Source of the DNA: Phycomyces nitens
Taxonomy: Eukaryota; Mucoromycota; Mucoromycetes; Mucorales; Phycomycetaceae
Length of the DNA: 64,000 bases
Assembly (NCBI GenBank): GCA_022702545.1
Contig: JAHRBC010000004.1
Span: 5,238,001 to 5,302,000, forward strand
Direction: 5' to 3'
Of the stretch, positions 10,786 to 22,311 are shown piece by piece. Made by a program: the position numbers and the translations under genes. The notes beneath the pieces are model-generated. The model did no database searches. It was not told where the DNA came from and worked only from the letters and a program-made list of their open reading frames with translations. Every line of letters starts with the position of its first letter. Within the stretch, counting starts at the first letter, position 1.

Positions 10786-12960
10786 CTAAGAGTCTTCAGC
10801 ACTGGTAGGGCGACTTCCGTTTCCACTAGAAGAAAGAGCACCCAGCGAAACACTATCGGTAGAGAACCGCATAGCAGAACTTGCAGTGCTAAGGACAGAA
10901 CTCTGGCCATTTCCATTACTGCTCCGACTTCCAGGGATAGAAGAAGCCTTTTGATGAGGAGGCTCTCTCAAGGCACTCAACTCATCTACCGTAGACTGTG
11001 CCACCCATGATCGCATCAGAATGTATTGTGTAGCCATCTGTTGTTGCTCCTCCAAGGGCCCATTGTCATCGTCATCATCTCGCTCCACAGGGGAGGAGGC
11101 AGAGGGCTGTCCAAATCCAAACAGACCAGCACCACTTATGCGACTGATTCCCGATGCACCACGGTGAAGTGCATTTGAGAGAGCGGGACGGAAGTAATGT
11201 TTTTGGGACAGCTTGAGATAGGACGCTGGTGGGACAGAGGGATACCGAGGCCCACTCTGGAACTGAGCCATGATCATCAGCACCTCATGAATCCGAGGTT
11301 CGTCTTCAGGAAGGCCGCCCTGAGAATGGGTCTTGAAGGCCGCCAACAGGTAGGTGATGTCGTGGATAAAGGTGCCGAGGAAAGGCACGGTTGGACGAGT
11401 GGTGTGCTCTGCCCGTATGAGAGCAACACTCTTGCCATTCACAACCGACACACTGACCATACCCATGTGCTCTCGATAGCGGCCATAGTTGCTTGCTTCA
11501 GACATGAGTTCGCTAAGTGATTCTAGTTTGACCAGACTCTTTTTTGGAATGTAGGCCCAGGTGCGCCTGAGTCTCTGGACGGGTGGGGTACCCAGGGCAG
11601 ACACAATTGCCTTTAGGGTCTGGTAGTTGTTGAGATCAAGACAGCGGGAAGCCACCTTTATCCAATAATGAACCTGCTGGGCCCGTGCAGAGGCGTCTTG
11701 GGAGAGGAGGATAGAGTGCTCAATGAACCGAGTGACATAGTTAAAAAAGTCTGTAGAGGCCACGATGCGCGGGTGGGGTCGTTTGGCCGTATGCTCTAGA
11801 AGCGCATGGGGTGGGATGGAAATGTAGATGGCGGACTCGATGAGGGTGATTTGGTAGGCAATGATATGTGCCTGGAACTGCATGACGGTTGGGATGGTGG
11901 CTGCACTCATATACAGGGTCCTGACCCGATTAAGAGTCTGTTTGACGTCGGCCAGTCGCCTGGACGCCTGGAGGATTAGCTGGTTAAGATCATCTTCGGT
12001 CATTGTCTCGAGACTGGTGCGGTGGGCAGCATTTTGTTTGCGGGACCGGTACTCCTTGAGGGTCTGTTCGAGCTCATCTAGCTCTACCTGAAGGGCACGG
12101 TGGGTGGTAAGCAGGGGAGGAGCAGGGATGAGCGGAATATGGTCCGAGGATGTTGGCTGGTGGCTGTTTGGAGTAAGACTGTCGCCTGCATTTGTCTGTG
12201 CAGGTACAAGATGAGTGGGATCTATCTCGCCCTCAGCCACACATTCTGGCGCCACAGTGTCGGGGAATTCAGTGAGTGGACGATGGGGGGGCCGGCGGTG
12301 TTCTGACTGGGATGGTAGGCTCAACGGCCTTGCTTCATCTACGGGCCGAAACACACGTGAACGGGCTACAGGAGGCGGAGGAGTAGGAGGAGTAGGAGGA
12401 AGAGGATGGGTGGGAGGAGTAGGAGGCTGGTCCTTATTGATAATAGAAGGTGGTGGGCGAGGGGGGATGGCGCGAGCTGGTTTTGGTGGAAGGACTGGCT
12501 TTTGCATACGAGAGGGTTTTGGTGGGAGAGGTGGAGGTGCCTTGGAATCTCCGGTTGTTTGGGCTACTATTGGAGGATGTCTTGTCTGGTTTATGGTTCG
12601 GGGTGGTGCAGGAGAATGGCGCTCAATCACGCTCTCGACATGGTCCATGCAGAGTCGCATTGTGCTGATTAGAGTTGAATAGTGTTTTGGCTTTCCAATA
12701 ATAGCTAAAAAAAAGATATAACATAAAATGAGTCTGTGGTGGTGGTGGTCTATTAGTGCTCTTTATTCCACCGACCTGAATGGACGAATTTGATATCGTA
12801 CAAGGCCTCGAGCGATTGTTGGGCAGTGGCCAGATAAGCCATATAGGCTTCCTACATAAAAACAGGTGAGCTTAGGACTGTGTGGTAATGAGATTACCTT
12901 GATGTGTCCATCGTCTTCCATTTGGATAGCCGGCGCAAGAGAGCTCTGCGCATCCTCCAT
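10786..12960 (-). CDS. Ras guanine-nucleotide exchange factor (RasGEF)
   Basis: Three exons (12960-12898, 12851-12776, 12704-10786) encode 685 residues. Residues 1-75 are helical (EAYMAYLATAQQSLEALYDIKFVHS) and look MIT-like. Then comes a long Pro-rich stretch with PxxP motifs (about 85-170), candidate SH3 ligands. A short coiled coil follows (about 255-285). The catalytic Cdc25 homology domain spans about 322-551 (AYQITLIESAIYISIPP, HYWIKVASRCLDLNNYQTLKAIVSALG, VQRLRRTWAYIP, VPFLGTFIHDITYL). The C-terminal tail is Ser-rich with an Asp run. The domain loads GTP on Ras-type GTPases. The start at 12960 is favoured because two upstream exons splice in frame; the second donor (GTCGGT) is weak. 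Confidence 0.85.
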
Positions 12961-13329
12961 CCTGAATGAGCCGACGATGAGTGTTGAAGAAGAAAGTGAG
13001 GGAAAGAACGTGCTTCTGCTACGCTCGGGGATAAAAAAACAAAAAATTAATAAAATGAATTTCACTCAAATATATATATATATATTTATATATATTTATA
13101 TATATATTTATAACTCTAAAAAATATATCTCTAGCAATCTTGGTGACAATGTAGCTGCCTGTTTTTGGAGCCAGAAAGAAAGAAGGTGTTTGTATAAGCA
13201 ACATTTATTACTACTACTACTATTACTACTACTACTATGATTATTATGAATATTATGAATATTATTATTATTATACTAGTATTACTATCATCATTGATAT
13301 TTAAAAAATTATTATTATTATTATTATTA
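12961..13329. repeat. Intergenic microsatellites
   Basis: This is the spacer between two minus-strand genes. It holds TA runs near 13070-13112 and a compound TAC/TTA/AATATT repeat from about 13205 to 13332 that abuts the stop codon of the USP gene. No gene is visible. Confidence 0.65.
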
Positions 13330-14465
13330 TTAGGGAGCTGAATCATGAAAGGCATACACCTGCTGTCTTAATTGCTTCAGTAATCGACGCGGGGAAAATA
13401 GTCGTAGGAAATGAAAAGACTCAATCGATTGAACCTGGCTCTCGGTCTCTCTGGTGTTCTCTTGGCTGTCTCGCACCACAATGACTGGCACTCGCACCTG
13501 GCGCAAACTGTACTTAAATACACCTGCACCTGAAAAGGGTGTCCTTTGTCTAGGCCGGTTCCTGGTCCCAAGCACGATTACGGACGGCTCATACATTGCA
13601 ACCTAAATCCAATTTTTTTTCCCTTAAAGATGTATACAATAACAAGAGGGTCTGTGCGCACCAAACAAAAAGGCAATAATACTCCTTGCCATCACCCCCC
13701 AAAAATAATAATAATAATAATTCCAAACTTACCATATGAATAAGTGACGTTTCTGGCCGTCCAAAATGAAGCTCGATTGTCACTCGAATCTACAAGCATA
13801 AAATGTTAACGCCAAAAGGAAATCGTTGGAATCGTAATTTATATATCGTTCTCTCTCGTTGCCTGTTCTTCTCGGTGAAAACTCATGATTGCCTTCATGA
13901 CATCCTGTGCAATCTTTCTTGGGGGAGTGTATATTCTTTCGCCTAGTCATCTGAGCATCAGTATCACACAAGACACTTGGTGGCCTACCTTTAATTATGT
14001 CTGGTGCATATACCCCAAGAACCACCAGCGAGTCTCCATCATCTACCAATGTCTACCGAGGCTAATTGAGTTAGTATCGTGTCCAATTGGCCCCAGCTGT
14101 AAGCTTGCCTCCATTGTGTACTGAATTGCATCTGTTGTGCCCACATCCAAGTCAATCGGCAATAAAAAGCACCGTGATCGGTGGCTTTGTGAAAAGCGCT
14201 CTGTCGTAAATGACAAGGTAAAGGTCTGCTCTGATTTGCGCTGGTCAGTTGCATTATCAAACGATACTCTTCTACAGTAATGCTTCTGGTCTTTTTGAAA
14301 TGACAGGCGAGATTGGAAAGATAGCGCGGACGAGGCCTGGCTCTTGGCAATTGAGTGGTTGGCTTGCGGGAGAGGTAAGAAGGATGTGGTCGTGAGAGGC
14401 TCATGCACTTCTAGACAAAATGCAGGCTTAAGTACTTGTTCTGATACTGCCGAAACAACCTCCAT
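13330..14465 (-). CDS. Universal stress protein (UspA)-domain protein
   Basis: Five exons are inferred (14465-14109, 14052-13989, 13942-13848, 13789-13733, 13602-13330), about 281 residues. After a Ser-rich N-terminal region of about 100 residues, the USP fold appears in order: a first strand, TLVDDGDSLVVLGVY, a helix (IAQDVMKAIMSFHREEQ), VTIELHFGRPETSLIHM, and YEPSVIVLGTRNR ... VPVIVV. USP domains bind ATP/AMP and occur in stress-related proteins. The first intron uses a GC donor with a perfect TACTAAC branch site. The third intron lacks a GT at the expected junction (AAC then GATATATAA), so the gene may carry a non-canonical donor, a base error or a disabling mutation. The C-terminus is long and basic. 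Confidence 0.7.
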
Positions 14466-15774
14466 TGCTTCAAAAGAGAGAAAGAGAGAGGAATGAGAAG
14501 CATTCGAAAAGTTTGGATGAAAACTTGTTGGTTAGAGTCCTTTTTAACTCGGGGTATTTATAAACTATTCTTGCCATAAAAATATTTATTAAAAACGATA
14601 TCGTACTGTTTAACCCTACGAAATACCCTTTAAACAAGTGTTTACATGGTTTCATCTTGACAAATGCAATATTATCAATACAACATTTGATTTCTATCCT
14701 TTTTGAAATATGTACTGGCATTCCCGCCCATCCCTTGGCACTCGCACACATAAATTGGTCGGTTTCAAGAAATACGATTAGATTCGATTGATTGATTAAA
14801 TGATCATTTTTTTCTTTCTTTCTTTCTTTTTTCTTTTTAAAGAAGAAGAAGAAGAAGAAGTTATTGCATATCTTTATGGTCTCTTCATATTATGAATCAA
14901 CCACAGTATTCACAAGACTGACTGACAATCATAAAAGTATAGACAATTGAACCTTTTCTTTTTCTTTTTGGTACCAAAAGGAATACCTGGAATTGCAAAA
15001 TCATCGTATCCACCGCTTATGAAATGAAATATACCATCCCAAAAAATAATAATAATAACATCAAGCCTATTCACAAACAAATGATATGGATTATTAAAGC
15101 ATATTGCTTAAAATGCTGCTTCTTGTCTTGTTGGACCAGATATTCTTTATAAATACAACCAAGACTATATTGTAACCGAGAATTTTTCAGGTTATCTACG
15201 AGCATCAATAAAACTACGATTGTTCAAATTACTGTCTTGAGTATTGAATCCCAAGAAGATTTCCAAGAGATAAATTATAGTCAAGATGCAGTATATATAT
15301 ATTAAGTAAAGAACGAGGGATTCTGGTGGGCATCCAATTGGACCTTTATATCTATGGCTTAATTACTCTGAGCTTGTTGATAGGTGTCATCGCAGTAACA
15401 AACGCCGTGTGTGTGTGTGTAACTAGGTTCAAAAGGCATGGGAAAAAAATGTCATTAAAGAGAATGGGTGATAATAGGTGATAATGGGTAATCTATTGTC
15501 TCGTCAGGTGCATATATGTCGAAAAGGTTAAAATAAGATTTTAAAGAGTCTCATCAATGTGTAAATAAACTAGAAAGCACTTGGTCTATCTTTAAATTTA
15601 TCCGTTCCAGAGCTAAAATATCTATAATTTCCCCACACCTCTTTAGGGTGTACCAAAACTATTGGTACTGTAAAACACGGTCTGACAAATATTATCGCGG
15701 ATAATAGTAACTCTCTTGTTTTAAAACATGTGCACAAGATTTCTTAAACCCTTTTCGACAAAGACCCTTGGAAT

Positions 15775-15777
<3 letters not shown>

Positions 15778-15808
<31 letters not shown>
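15778..15808. repeat. (TA)n microsatellite
   Basis: A perfect alternating TA run of about 30 bp, one of the longest in the window. Confidence 0.9.
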
Positions 15809-15812
<4 letters not shown>

Positions 15813-16170
15813 TATGGAATCCCTAGACGCGTCCTGGTTGCCCATCACAACAGATGTGTCTTGATTATTGTATGTAACACGTCACCAGCCAGTAAGCATT
15901 TGGAGGAGATGCCAATGCGTACAAGCAGTCTGGCCAATAAAATCTTCATCATCTCTCCCACGGTACTGTTCTTTCCTAGCCAAATCAAAAATAATAAAAA
16001 AAAATACTAGTCCATATCCCCAACCCTTGTCAATCATAAAAGATGCTTTATTTTTTTTTGGCAGCCAAAAGTACATAATTAGTCTTTATTATAGTCCCCC
16101 AGACCATCGTTTGGGTTCTGTCCCAATCGGTGTTTGAGCCCTGAGCTTCTTTGTCCTTAAAGAAGTCGAC

Positions 16171-16175
16171 AGGGG
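16171..16175 (+). promoter_or_regulatory. Possible STRE upstream of HSP60
   Basis: AGGGG, the core of the fungal stress-response element, lies about 80 bp upstream of the TATA box of the HSP60 gene. No good heat-shock element (alternating GAA/TTC) is visible nearby. The site is short and may be chance. Confidence 0.3.
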
Positions 16176-16252
16176 TGGGGTGGAGAGAAAGAAGTCAGAC
16201 AAGGCCAACTAAGCCACTGGATGATGTTTCTAGCGGTTTCCATGCAAATACC

Positions 16253-16259
16253 TATAAAA
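16253..16259 (+). promoter_or_regulatory. TATA box of HSP60 gene
   Basis: TATAAAA lies 58 bp before the ATG at 16311, followed by a CTTT-rich leader. Confidence 0.6.
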
Positions 16260-16310
16260 CAAAGACCGATCTCTTTGTATCCTTTCCCCTGTCCTTATAC
16301 TTTCTTTACC

Positions 16311-18185
16311 ATGAACCGCATTGCATCCAAGGCTGTCCAAGGCCGTTTCGGTTCTCGCTCTACCGGTGTCCTCAACCGCCTCTACTCGACTCACAAGGAA
16401 GTTCGCTTTGGTGTCGAGGGTCGTGCCGGTCTCTTGCGTGGTGTTGATATTCTTGCCCGCTCGGTTGCTGTCACTCTTGGTCCCAAGGGTCGCAATGTCC
16501 TGATTGAGCAGCCCTATGGATCTCCCAAGATCACCAAGGATGGTGTCACTGTCGCAAAGTCTATTGTCCTCGAAGATAAGTTTGAGAATCTCGGTGCACG
16601 GTAAGTAATGGCACAATTGGCTGACAAATCACATAAAAACTAACCTTTGTTCATAGTCTCGTCCAGGACGTCGCCAACAAGACCAATGAGGTCGCTGGTG
16701 ATGGCACTACCACTGCCACTGTCCTTACCCGTGCCATCTTCACCGAGGGTGTCAAGAATGTTGCTGCTGGCTGCAACCCCATGGATCTCCGCCGTGGTTC
16801 CCAGTTGGCTGTCGATGCTGTCATTGGTTTCCTTAAATCTATCACCAAGGAGATTACATCCTCCTCCGAGATTGCCCAGGTCGCCACCATCTCCGCCAAC
16901 GGTGACAAGCACGTCGGTGGCATGATTGCCCAGGCTATGGAACGCGTTGGTAAGGAGGGTGTCATTACCGTCAAGGCTGGAAAGACACTTGAGGATGAGC
17001 TCGAGGTTACTGAGGGTATGCGTTTCGATCGCGGTTTCATCTCCCCTTATTTCATTACCGACACCAAGACCCAGAGAGTCGAGTTTGAGAAGCCCTTGAT
17101 CTTGCTGTCTGAAAAGAAGATCTCCATGCTCCACGACATCTTGCCTGCTCTTGAGGCCTCTGCTACCCAGCGTCGCCCTCTTTTGATTATTGCCGAGGAT
17201 CTCGACGGTGAGGCTCTTGCTGCCTGTATCCTTAACAAGCTCCGTGGCCAGATCCAGGTCGCTGCCGTCAAGGCTCCTGGCTTTGGTGACAACCGCAAGT
17301 CCATCTTGGGTGATATCGGTGTCTTGACCCACAGTGTCGTGTTCTCTGATGAGCTCGACATCAAGTTGGAGAAGGCCTCCCCCGAGTTGTTTGGTACCAC
17401 TGGTTCGGTCTCGATCACCAAGGAGGACACCATTATCCTCAACGGAGCTGGATCCAAGGATCAGATCAACCAGCGTTGTGAGCAGATCCGCGGTGCCATG
17501 AACGAGACTGGCGTGTCTGACTATGAGAAGGAGAAACTCCACGAACGTCTTGCCAAGCTCTCTGGTGGTGTTGCTGTCATCAAGGTCGGCGGCTCTTCCG
17601 AGGTTGAGGTTGGAGAGAAGAAGGACAGGTAAAAAAACAAAAACAAAAGACTATTTAAGAAGAGAGAGAGAAAGAGAGAAAGAAAGAGAGAGAGTGGTTC
17701 TAATGCGTGTGCTTAGATTTGATGATGCCCTTTGCGCTACTCGTGCTGCCGTTGAGGAGGGTATTGTTCCCGGAGGTGGTGTTGCTCTGCTAAAGGCAGC
17801 CAAGGTCCTTGACAACCTCAAGGGTGCCAACTTTGACCAGCAGTTGGGTATCAGCATCATTCGTCAGGCTATCCAGACCCCTTGCCGTACTATTGTTGAC
17901 AATGCCGGTGGTGAGGGATCCGTTGTTGCAGGAAAGCTCTTGGAGGACAAGCCCGAGAACACCAACTGGGGTTACGATGCCTCGTGCAACGAGTATGTGG
18001 ATATGATTGAGCGTGGTATCATTGATCCCACCAAGGTTGTCCGCACTGCTCTCCTTGATGCCTCTGGTGTTGCCTCTCTCTTGACTACTACCGAGTGCAT
18101 GATTGTAGACGCACCTGTCAAGAGCCAGGCAGCACCACCCATGGGTGGCATGCCTGGCATGGGTGGTATGGGTGGTATGATGTAA
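16311..18185 (+). CDS. HSP60: Mitochondrial chaperonin HSP60
   Basis: Three exons (16311-16600, 16657-17628, 17717-18185) encode 576 residues, the normal length for group I chaperonins. The N-terminus is a mitochondrial presequence ([17 protein letters not shown] ... RLYS), probably cut just before THKEVRFG. Chaperonin hallmarks are [26 protein letters not shown] (ATP site), [39 protein letters not shown] and the Gly-Met-rich tail ([13 protein letters not shown]). It forms the matrix folding chamber with HSP10. The second intron is purine-rich (GAGA repeats). The neighbouring TATA box suits a strongly expressed stress-induced gene. Confidence 0.98.
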
Positions 18186-18576
18186 AGCCAAACACAAAAA
18201 CAACCATCTTCTGCTTCTTCTTCTTCTTTTTTTTATAATGAACCCGTTCACACTTATTTGTACCATAAATCTAATAAAAATCAAAAAGCATTGTAAAAAA
18301 TAATATTAATAATAACAATAATAATGTTCATCAAAAAGTTTGGCGTTTCAAGAGACGCGTGCATCTAGGTCGTGGGATTCCTATAGGAAGGGAGAACATT
18401 TTAGCCGGAAACCTTGGCGACGCACCAACCTTTTTGTGATTTTATTTTGGGTCCAATTAAAAAATGAATGAATGAATGATTCTGCTCTGGATTTTTCTCC
18501 TTGTTTTACCTATTTTTAAGGTTTTTTTCTCTTCTTCTTTCTATTTTGCTTCTCTTTCACTTGCTTTCTATCATTT
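18186..18576. other. Intergenic spacer
   Basis: This spacer holds the HSP60 3' UTR (TTC repeats, AATAAAAA at about 18272) followed by a T-rich promoter region of the WOPR gene. No gene or obvious control site is visible. Confidence 0.4.
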
Positions 18577-19976
18577 ATGACTGTCACCGAGACATTCCAC
18601 GGGTTTATCGAAACCACTCAAGATGTCCTTCTCGTGTTTGAGGGCTGCCGAAGAGGCCTTTTGCCGAGAATAGGACGCCGTTTACAAGAGCGAGAACGAC
18701 GCATGATTAGATCAGGTTCCGTGTTTGTATTTGACGAACATGAATCAGGTACGATGAATTGTATTTTATATTTCTTGAATATATATATATATATGTGTGT
18801 ATACATTCTGGCCAAAGTCTCCATGTAATAAATAAATAAGCGTAATGACTGTAATAATAAGAATATTTAAAAATATCCAGCGTCCTTTATTATTTTTTTA
18901 AGCACATGAATCAAGTACGCTTATATTTATATTATTGATGTGAATGTGTGGGGTATTTTAAATATATGTATATATAAAAAAAGGCATCAAGAGATGGACG
19001 GACGGCCGGTACTGGAGTCCAAGTCGAATCCTAGGCAACTTTTTGATCTACAGAGAAATTGACAAGAAATCAGACAAGAAGTCTTCAGGTTGGTCCCCCA
19101 GCCCAGACCCTGGTGCAATGAACCGCAATCGGGAACGCCAGCTGGTGGGAAGTCTTTCGGACAGTTTTCGATTTCGTCCGGACGGGCTGATCAAAAAGAG
19201 CATGTCGATTGTCGTCCATGGAGTATCGCATCATTTGGTGTCTTACTATAATCCCCTTGACGTGGTCAATCATCGGCTCAGCACACCTTCGTCCCATCCA
19301 CAACTCTCACGGCTGGAAATCTCCCCCGACCTGCTCGTCAAACAGAATTTCAGGGTTCCGCTGTTTGCAGAAGAATCCAACCCTCAAAGACAGCCCCCGC
19401 CAATCCCGGCCCCCTTTTACAAAGGTATAACAAGATCCCAACGTTTCTCTTGCTGATATACGTATGTGTGTGTGTGTAGAGAAACCACAGACCTATGGAG
19501 CACGCAGTCTGTCTCTGGGGTCCTATCAAACTGAAAAATCACACGTCATGGAATCTGAGATGGCACGGCAGCCCTCTTTTGCTCCATTGTACACCCACGA
19601 ACGATTCCATCAACGCCACTCTTCGGCATCGTCTGCACCCTACAGCAACAGCAACAGCACCAGCAGCGAGAGTGAGCCCAGGTCAGACATTCTCTATGGA
19701 CAGCCCCAGGAGCGAGTGTTTGGGTACTCGCCCAAGCCAGACTCTAGAAACCTTGTCCAGCTCCTGAACCCTGTCGTACATCCTCTGCACCCTCTGGCCG
19801 TCCAGCCGAGCCCATTGCCGTCGTTTGTGCCGTTGGATTACACCAAGCCATTTGACAAGGATCGTCCGGCCCATCAGCATCGGATGAGCTATCCAAACGA
19901 CGACTTTTATGACACTTATTCACGACAGTCTATCCAGCCCAATGTGCCGCCCTTTATGAGCCATGCAGAGCCATAG
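18577..19976 (+). CDS. WOPR-domain (Gti1/Pac2) transcription regulator
   Basis: Three exons (18577-18748, 18984-19424, 19480-19976) encode 369 residues. Residues 9-88 match WOPR box A very closely (GFIETTQDVLLVFEGCRRGL, RMIRSGSVFVFDE, GIKRWTDGRYWSPSRI, GNFLIYRE). Residues about 115-155 match box B (RPDGLIKKSMSI, GVSHHLVSYY). The rest is low-complexity, rich in Pro, Ser and His. Family members (Wor1, Ryp1, Gti1, Pac2) bind DNA and act as switches of morphology, sporulation or virulence in other fungi; the role here is unknown. The first intron (235 bp) is long for this genome and its acceptor follows an A-rich rather than T-rich tract, but the WOPR match fixes it. Confidence 0.93.
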
Positions 19977-20446
19977 ATTTTCTTTTTCTTTTTCTTTTTT
20001 GCAGCCATGGGATTTTTGTAATCGCTTTTTCAAATCACAATAACAAATATATATATATATATATATGTTTTTATATATATAAAAAAAACCCCCCCCCTGG
20101 ATTCTATATACTTTTTGTATCGGTCAAAACGTCTTCAACATACATGTGTGTAAAAGGCCAAGTCTCGCAAACTGTGTTTGTATATATGTATAAAGAGGTA
20201 AGATAAGCCTTGTTGATGGCTTTGCAAGGCAATCAAACTCTCCTAAACAGTCTCTCTGTAGAGGGTTCACAAGTATCTCGCTATATATATTTTTTGACGT
20301 ACATAAAGCACAAGATATTGAAACCCCCCCTATGATTATGATAATAATAATAATAATATTTTTTTGCGTTATCTCCACTCCCCACATCCTTCTTCTCTTT
20401 TCAAAACTTACCCCTTTTTTTTAAAAAACAATAGTCTTTTTGATAA
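19977..20446. other. Intergenic spacer
   Basis: 3' and promoter DNA between two plus-strand genes, with TA runs (20046-20080), a C9 run at 20089-20097 and an AAT run (20340-20358). No gene is visible. Confidence 0.5.
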
Positions 20447-21946
20447 ATGCCTCACTTTATCGGCCTCAAGCTACTGAGCGTCTTTAGCATAGGAAGCCTT
20501 GTAGCCTCCCAGCTCTTCCTTCCTCTCTTCTTCAAGGACATCCTTGGGCTAGGGTCAGATAAGATTGGAATGATATTCGCTATCAGTAAGACAGATACAT
20601 AAACACACATCCAAAACAGACATACTCAACACCTTCTCAGTTCCGTTTACATCCTGCATTGCGTTCCCGTACTGGACCCATCTGGCAGACCGTACACATG
20701 CCTACAAAACCATCATGATAAGCAACATGACCATCGCACTGATTGTAAGTTGATATCCATCCATCTGCCAGTCTAACTCGCCCCCTCCAGTCGGTCCTAT
20801 CCATAGGTCTGGTGCCCTTTATAACCGACCAGGAGTCCACCACAATTGTCCTGGTGTCGCTTGGTTGTTTTGGATATGCATTCTTTGGATATCCTATGAT
20901 ATCTGCCATGGTAGACTGTGTGACTCTGAGAGCACTGGGTGATGACAAGGCATTGTATGGAAGGCAGAAGATTGGCTGTCCGATTGGAGTCAGCTCTGCT
21001 ATATTTCTGGTTGGGCTGCTGCAGGAGACATTTGAAACCCAGTATGCACTTTTCTGGGTGTACACAGTCTATGTGCTTGGGTTTATTGCCACAATTGCAT
21101 GCACCGATCTGACACCCCACCGCTACACCATTGTTGACCAAGAGACGCCTCTTTTGGCCGAATCTTCAGCAGCAGCAGCCGAAGGAGTAGAGAAGCAGAA
21201 CAAGTCAATGTGGCATTTGTTCCGCCAACCAGAATCCATGCATTTCTACACTGTAGTCGCAATACTTGGCTTCTGCTTCTCCATCTTCCAGATCTTTTTG
21301 TTTATGTTTATTCGCAATGATCTTCATGGTACACCTGCCATGATTGGGTTACTGGGGCCTCTGAGTGGTTTCTCTGAGCTATTGGTCTTTTTCTATTCCA
21401 AGCAGGTAAAACTGTCTTGAACAGATCTTTTGATGCTGCTGATACTAAACATAACACATCTCCAATAGATCTTTAAATCCATGGGTGTCCGCTGGATGCT
21501 GACTGTCGCCCACATCATTGCCATTTACCGGGTCATTATCTATATCCTGGCCATGGATGTCACCTGGGGGGCCTGGCTGGTCACCATCAACCACCTTGCC
21601 CATGGTAAGCATACATAGAGATATAGATATAGATATAGATTGCCACAACATACATATATTTACAAATTTTATAGGCATAATGTTCTCAATGATATGGACT
21701 GCTGCAGCTCTGCAGGCAGACGCAGTGGCTCCTCTTGGCCTAAAGAGCACAGCCCAAGGCCTACTGAATGTCAGCTTCAATGGCGTCGGTGGAGGTACAG
21801 GCGCATTGGTGGCCGGATACGTGTATGAAAACAGAGGAGTGGCCGATATGTGGGCCATGCTTGGACTAGTCGCCACAGCTGGTCTTGTAATATTCCTTTT
21901 ACCGGCAGCCAAGGCTCCCTTTCGCTGGCTTGGAAGCCATCTTTAA
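20447..21946 (+). CDS. MFS transporter (MFS_1-like family)
   Basis: Five exons (20447-20585, 20641-20744, 20791-21405, 21469-21604, 21675-21946) encode 421 residues with about 12 hydrophobic segments. Features are an N-terminal membrane hairpin (FSIGSLVASQLFLPLFFKDILGL), the MFS-type loop HLADRTHAYKTIM between TM2 and TM3, a central cytoplasmic loop (about 225-260, Ala/Glu-rich) and a Gly-rich late helix (NGVGGGTGALVAGYVY). The pattern resembles the MFS_1-like/nucleoside-H+ symporter-like group rather than sugar porters. The substrate cannot be inferred. All junctions are GT-AG and keep the frame. Confidence 0.85.
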
Positions 21947-22177
21947 ATAGACTTTTTTTCTTTCTTTCTTTCTTCTTATTTAACCCTCTACATAATTCAA
22001 TAAACAAGTATCTGCCTATACGCAGACAGAAATACATGTGTATGTATGTGATAAATGCATCGTTGGCTCTAGTTTTTTTGCAGTCTAAAAAAGAAAATAA
22101 AATAAAATATAAAATATAAAATAAAATAAAATAAAAAGTCTCAATGGTCTAGTGACGACACGCGATTCGTCTTGCAC

Positions 22178-22183
22178 CACGTG
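22178..22183 (+). promoter_or_regulatory. E-box upstream of 14-3-3 gene
   Basis: The palindrome CACGTG (context CCACGTGC) is 129 bp upstream of the 14-3-3 ATG in an otherwise AT-rich promoter. bHLH factors bind such sites; function here is unproven. Confidence 0.3.
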
Positions 22184-22311
22184 CATTTTCAAAAAAAGCG
22201 AGTTTTTAACGGAGCTCCGGGCCCCGACCTCGCCCTCTTCTTCTTCTCTGCTTCTTACTTTCTTTGTACACACACACCCACACACACCCACACACATACA
22301 CAATAACTGAC

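Larger units (their letters stand above)
14466..16252. other. Long intergenic region, no gene recognised
   Basis: About 1.8 kb between the divergent USP and HSP60 genes. It contains an AAG repeat (14841-14860), a GT run (15409-15420) and a long perfect TA run at 15778-15808. Short ORFs here have intergenic composition and no recognisable motif. No tRNA-like cloverleaf or T-loop was found. Confidence 0.5.

Noticed and set aside
13201..13332. Compound TAC/TTA repeat as a possible CRISPR-like or satellite array
   Set aside because: It is a simple trinucleotide microsatellite with no spaced repeats; CRISPR arrays are not expected in a fungal nuclear genome and none is seen anywhere in the window.
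16640..17542. Long minus-strand ORF (about 300 codons) opposite HSP60
   Set aside because: It is the antisense shadow of a highly biased coding sequence; chaperonin similarity is on the plus strand and the antisense frame has no motif.
19012..19036. tRNA-like T-loop sequence (GTCGAATCC)
   Set aside because: It lies inside the WOPR coding exon (WSPSRILGNF) and no acceptor stem or anticodon arm can be drawn.
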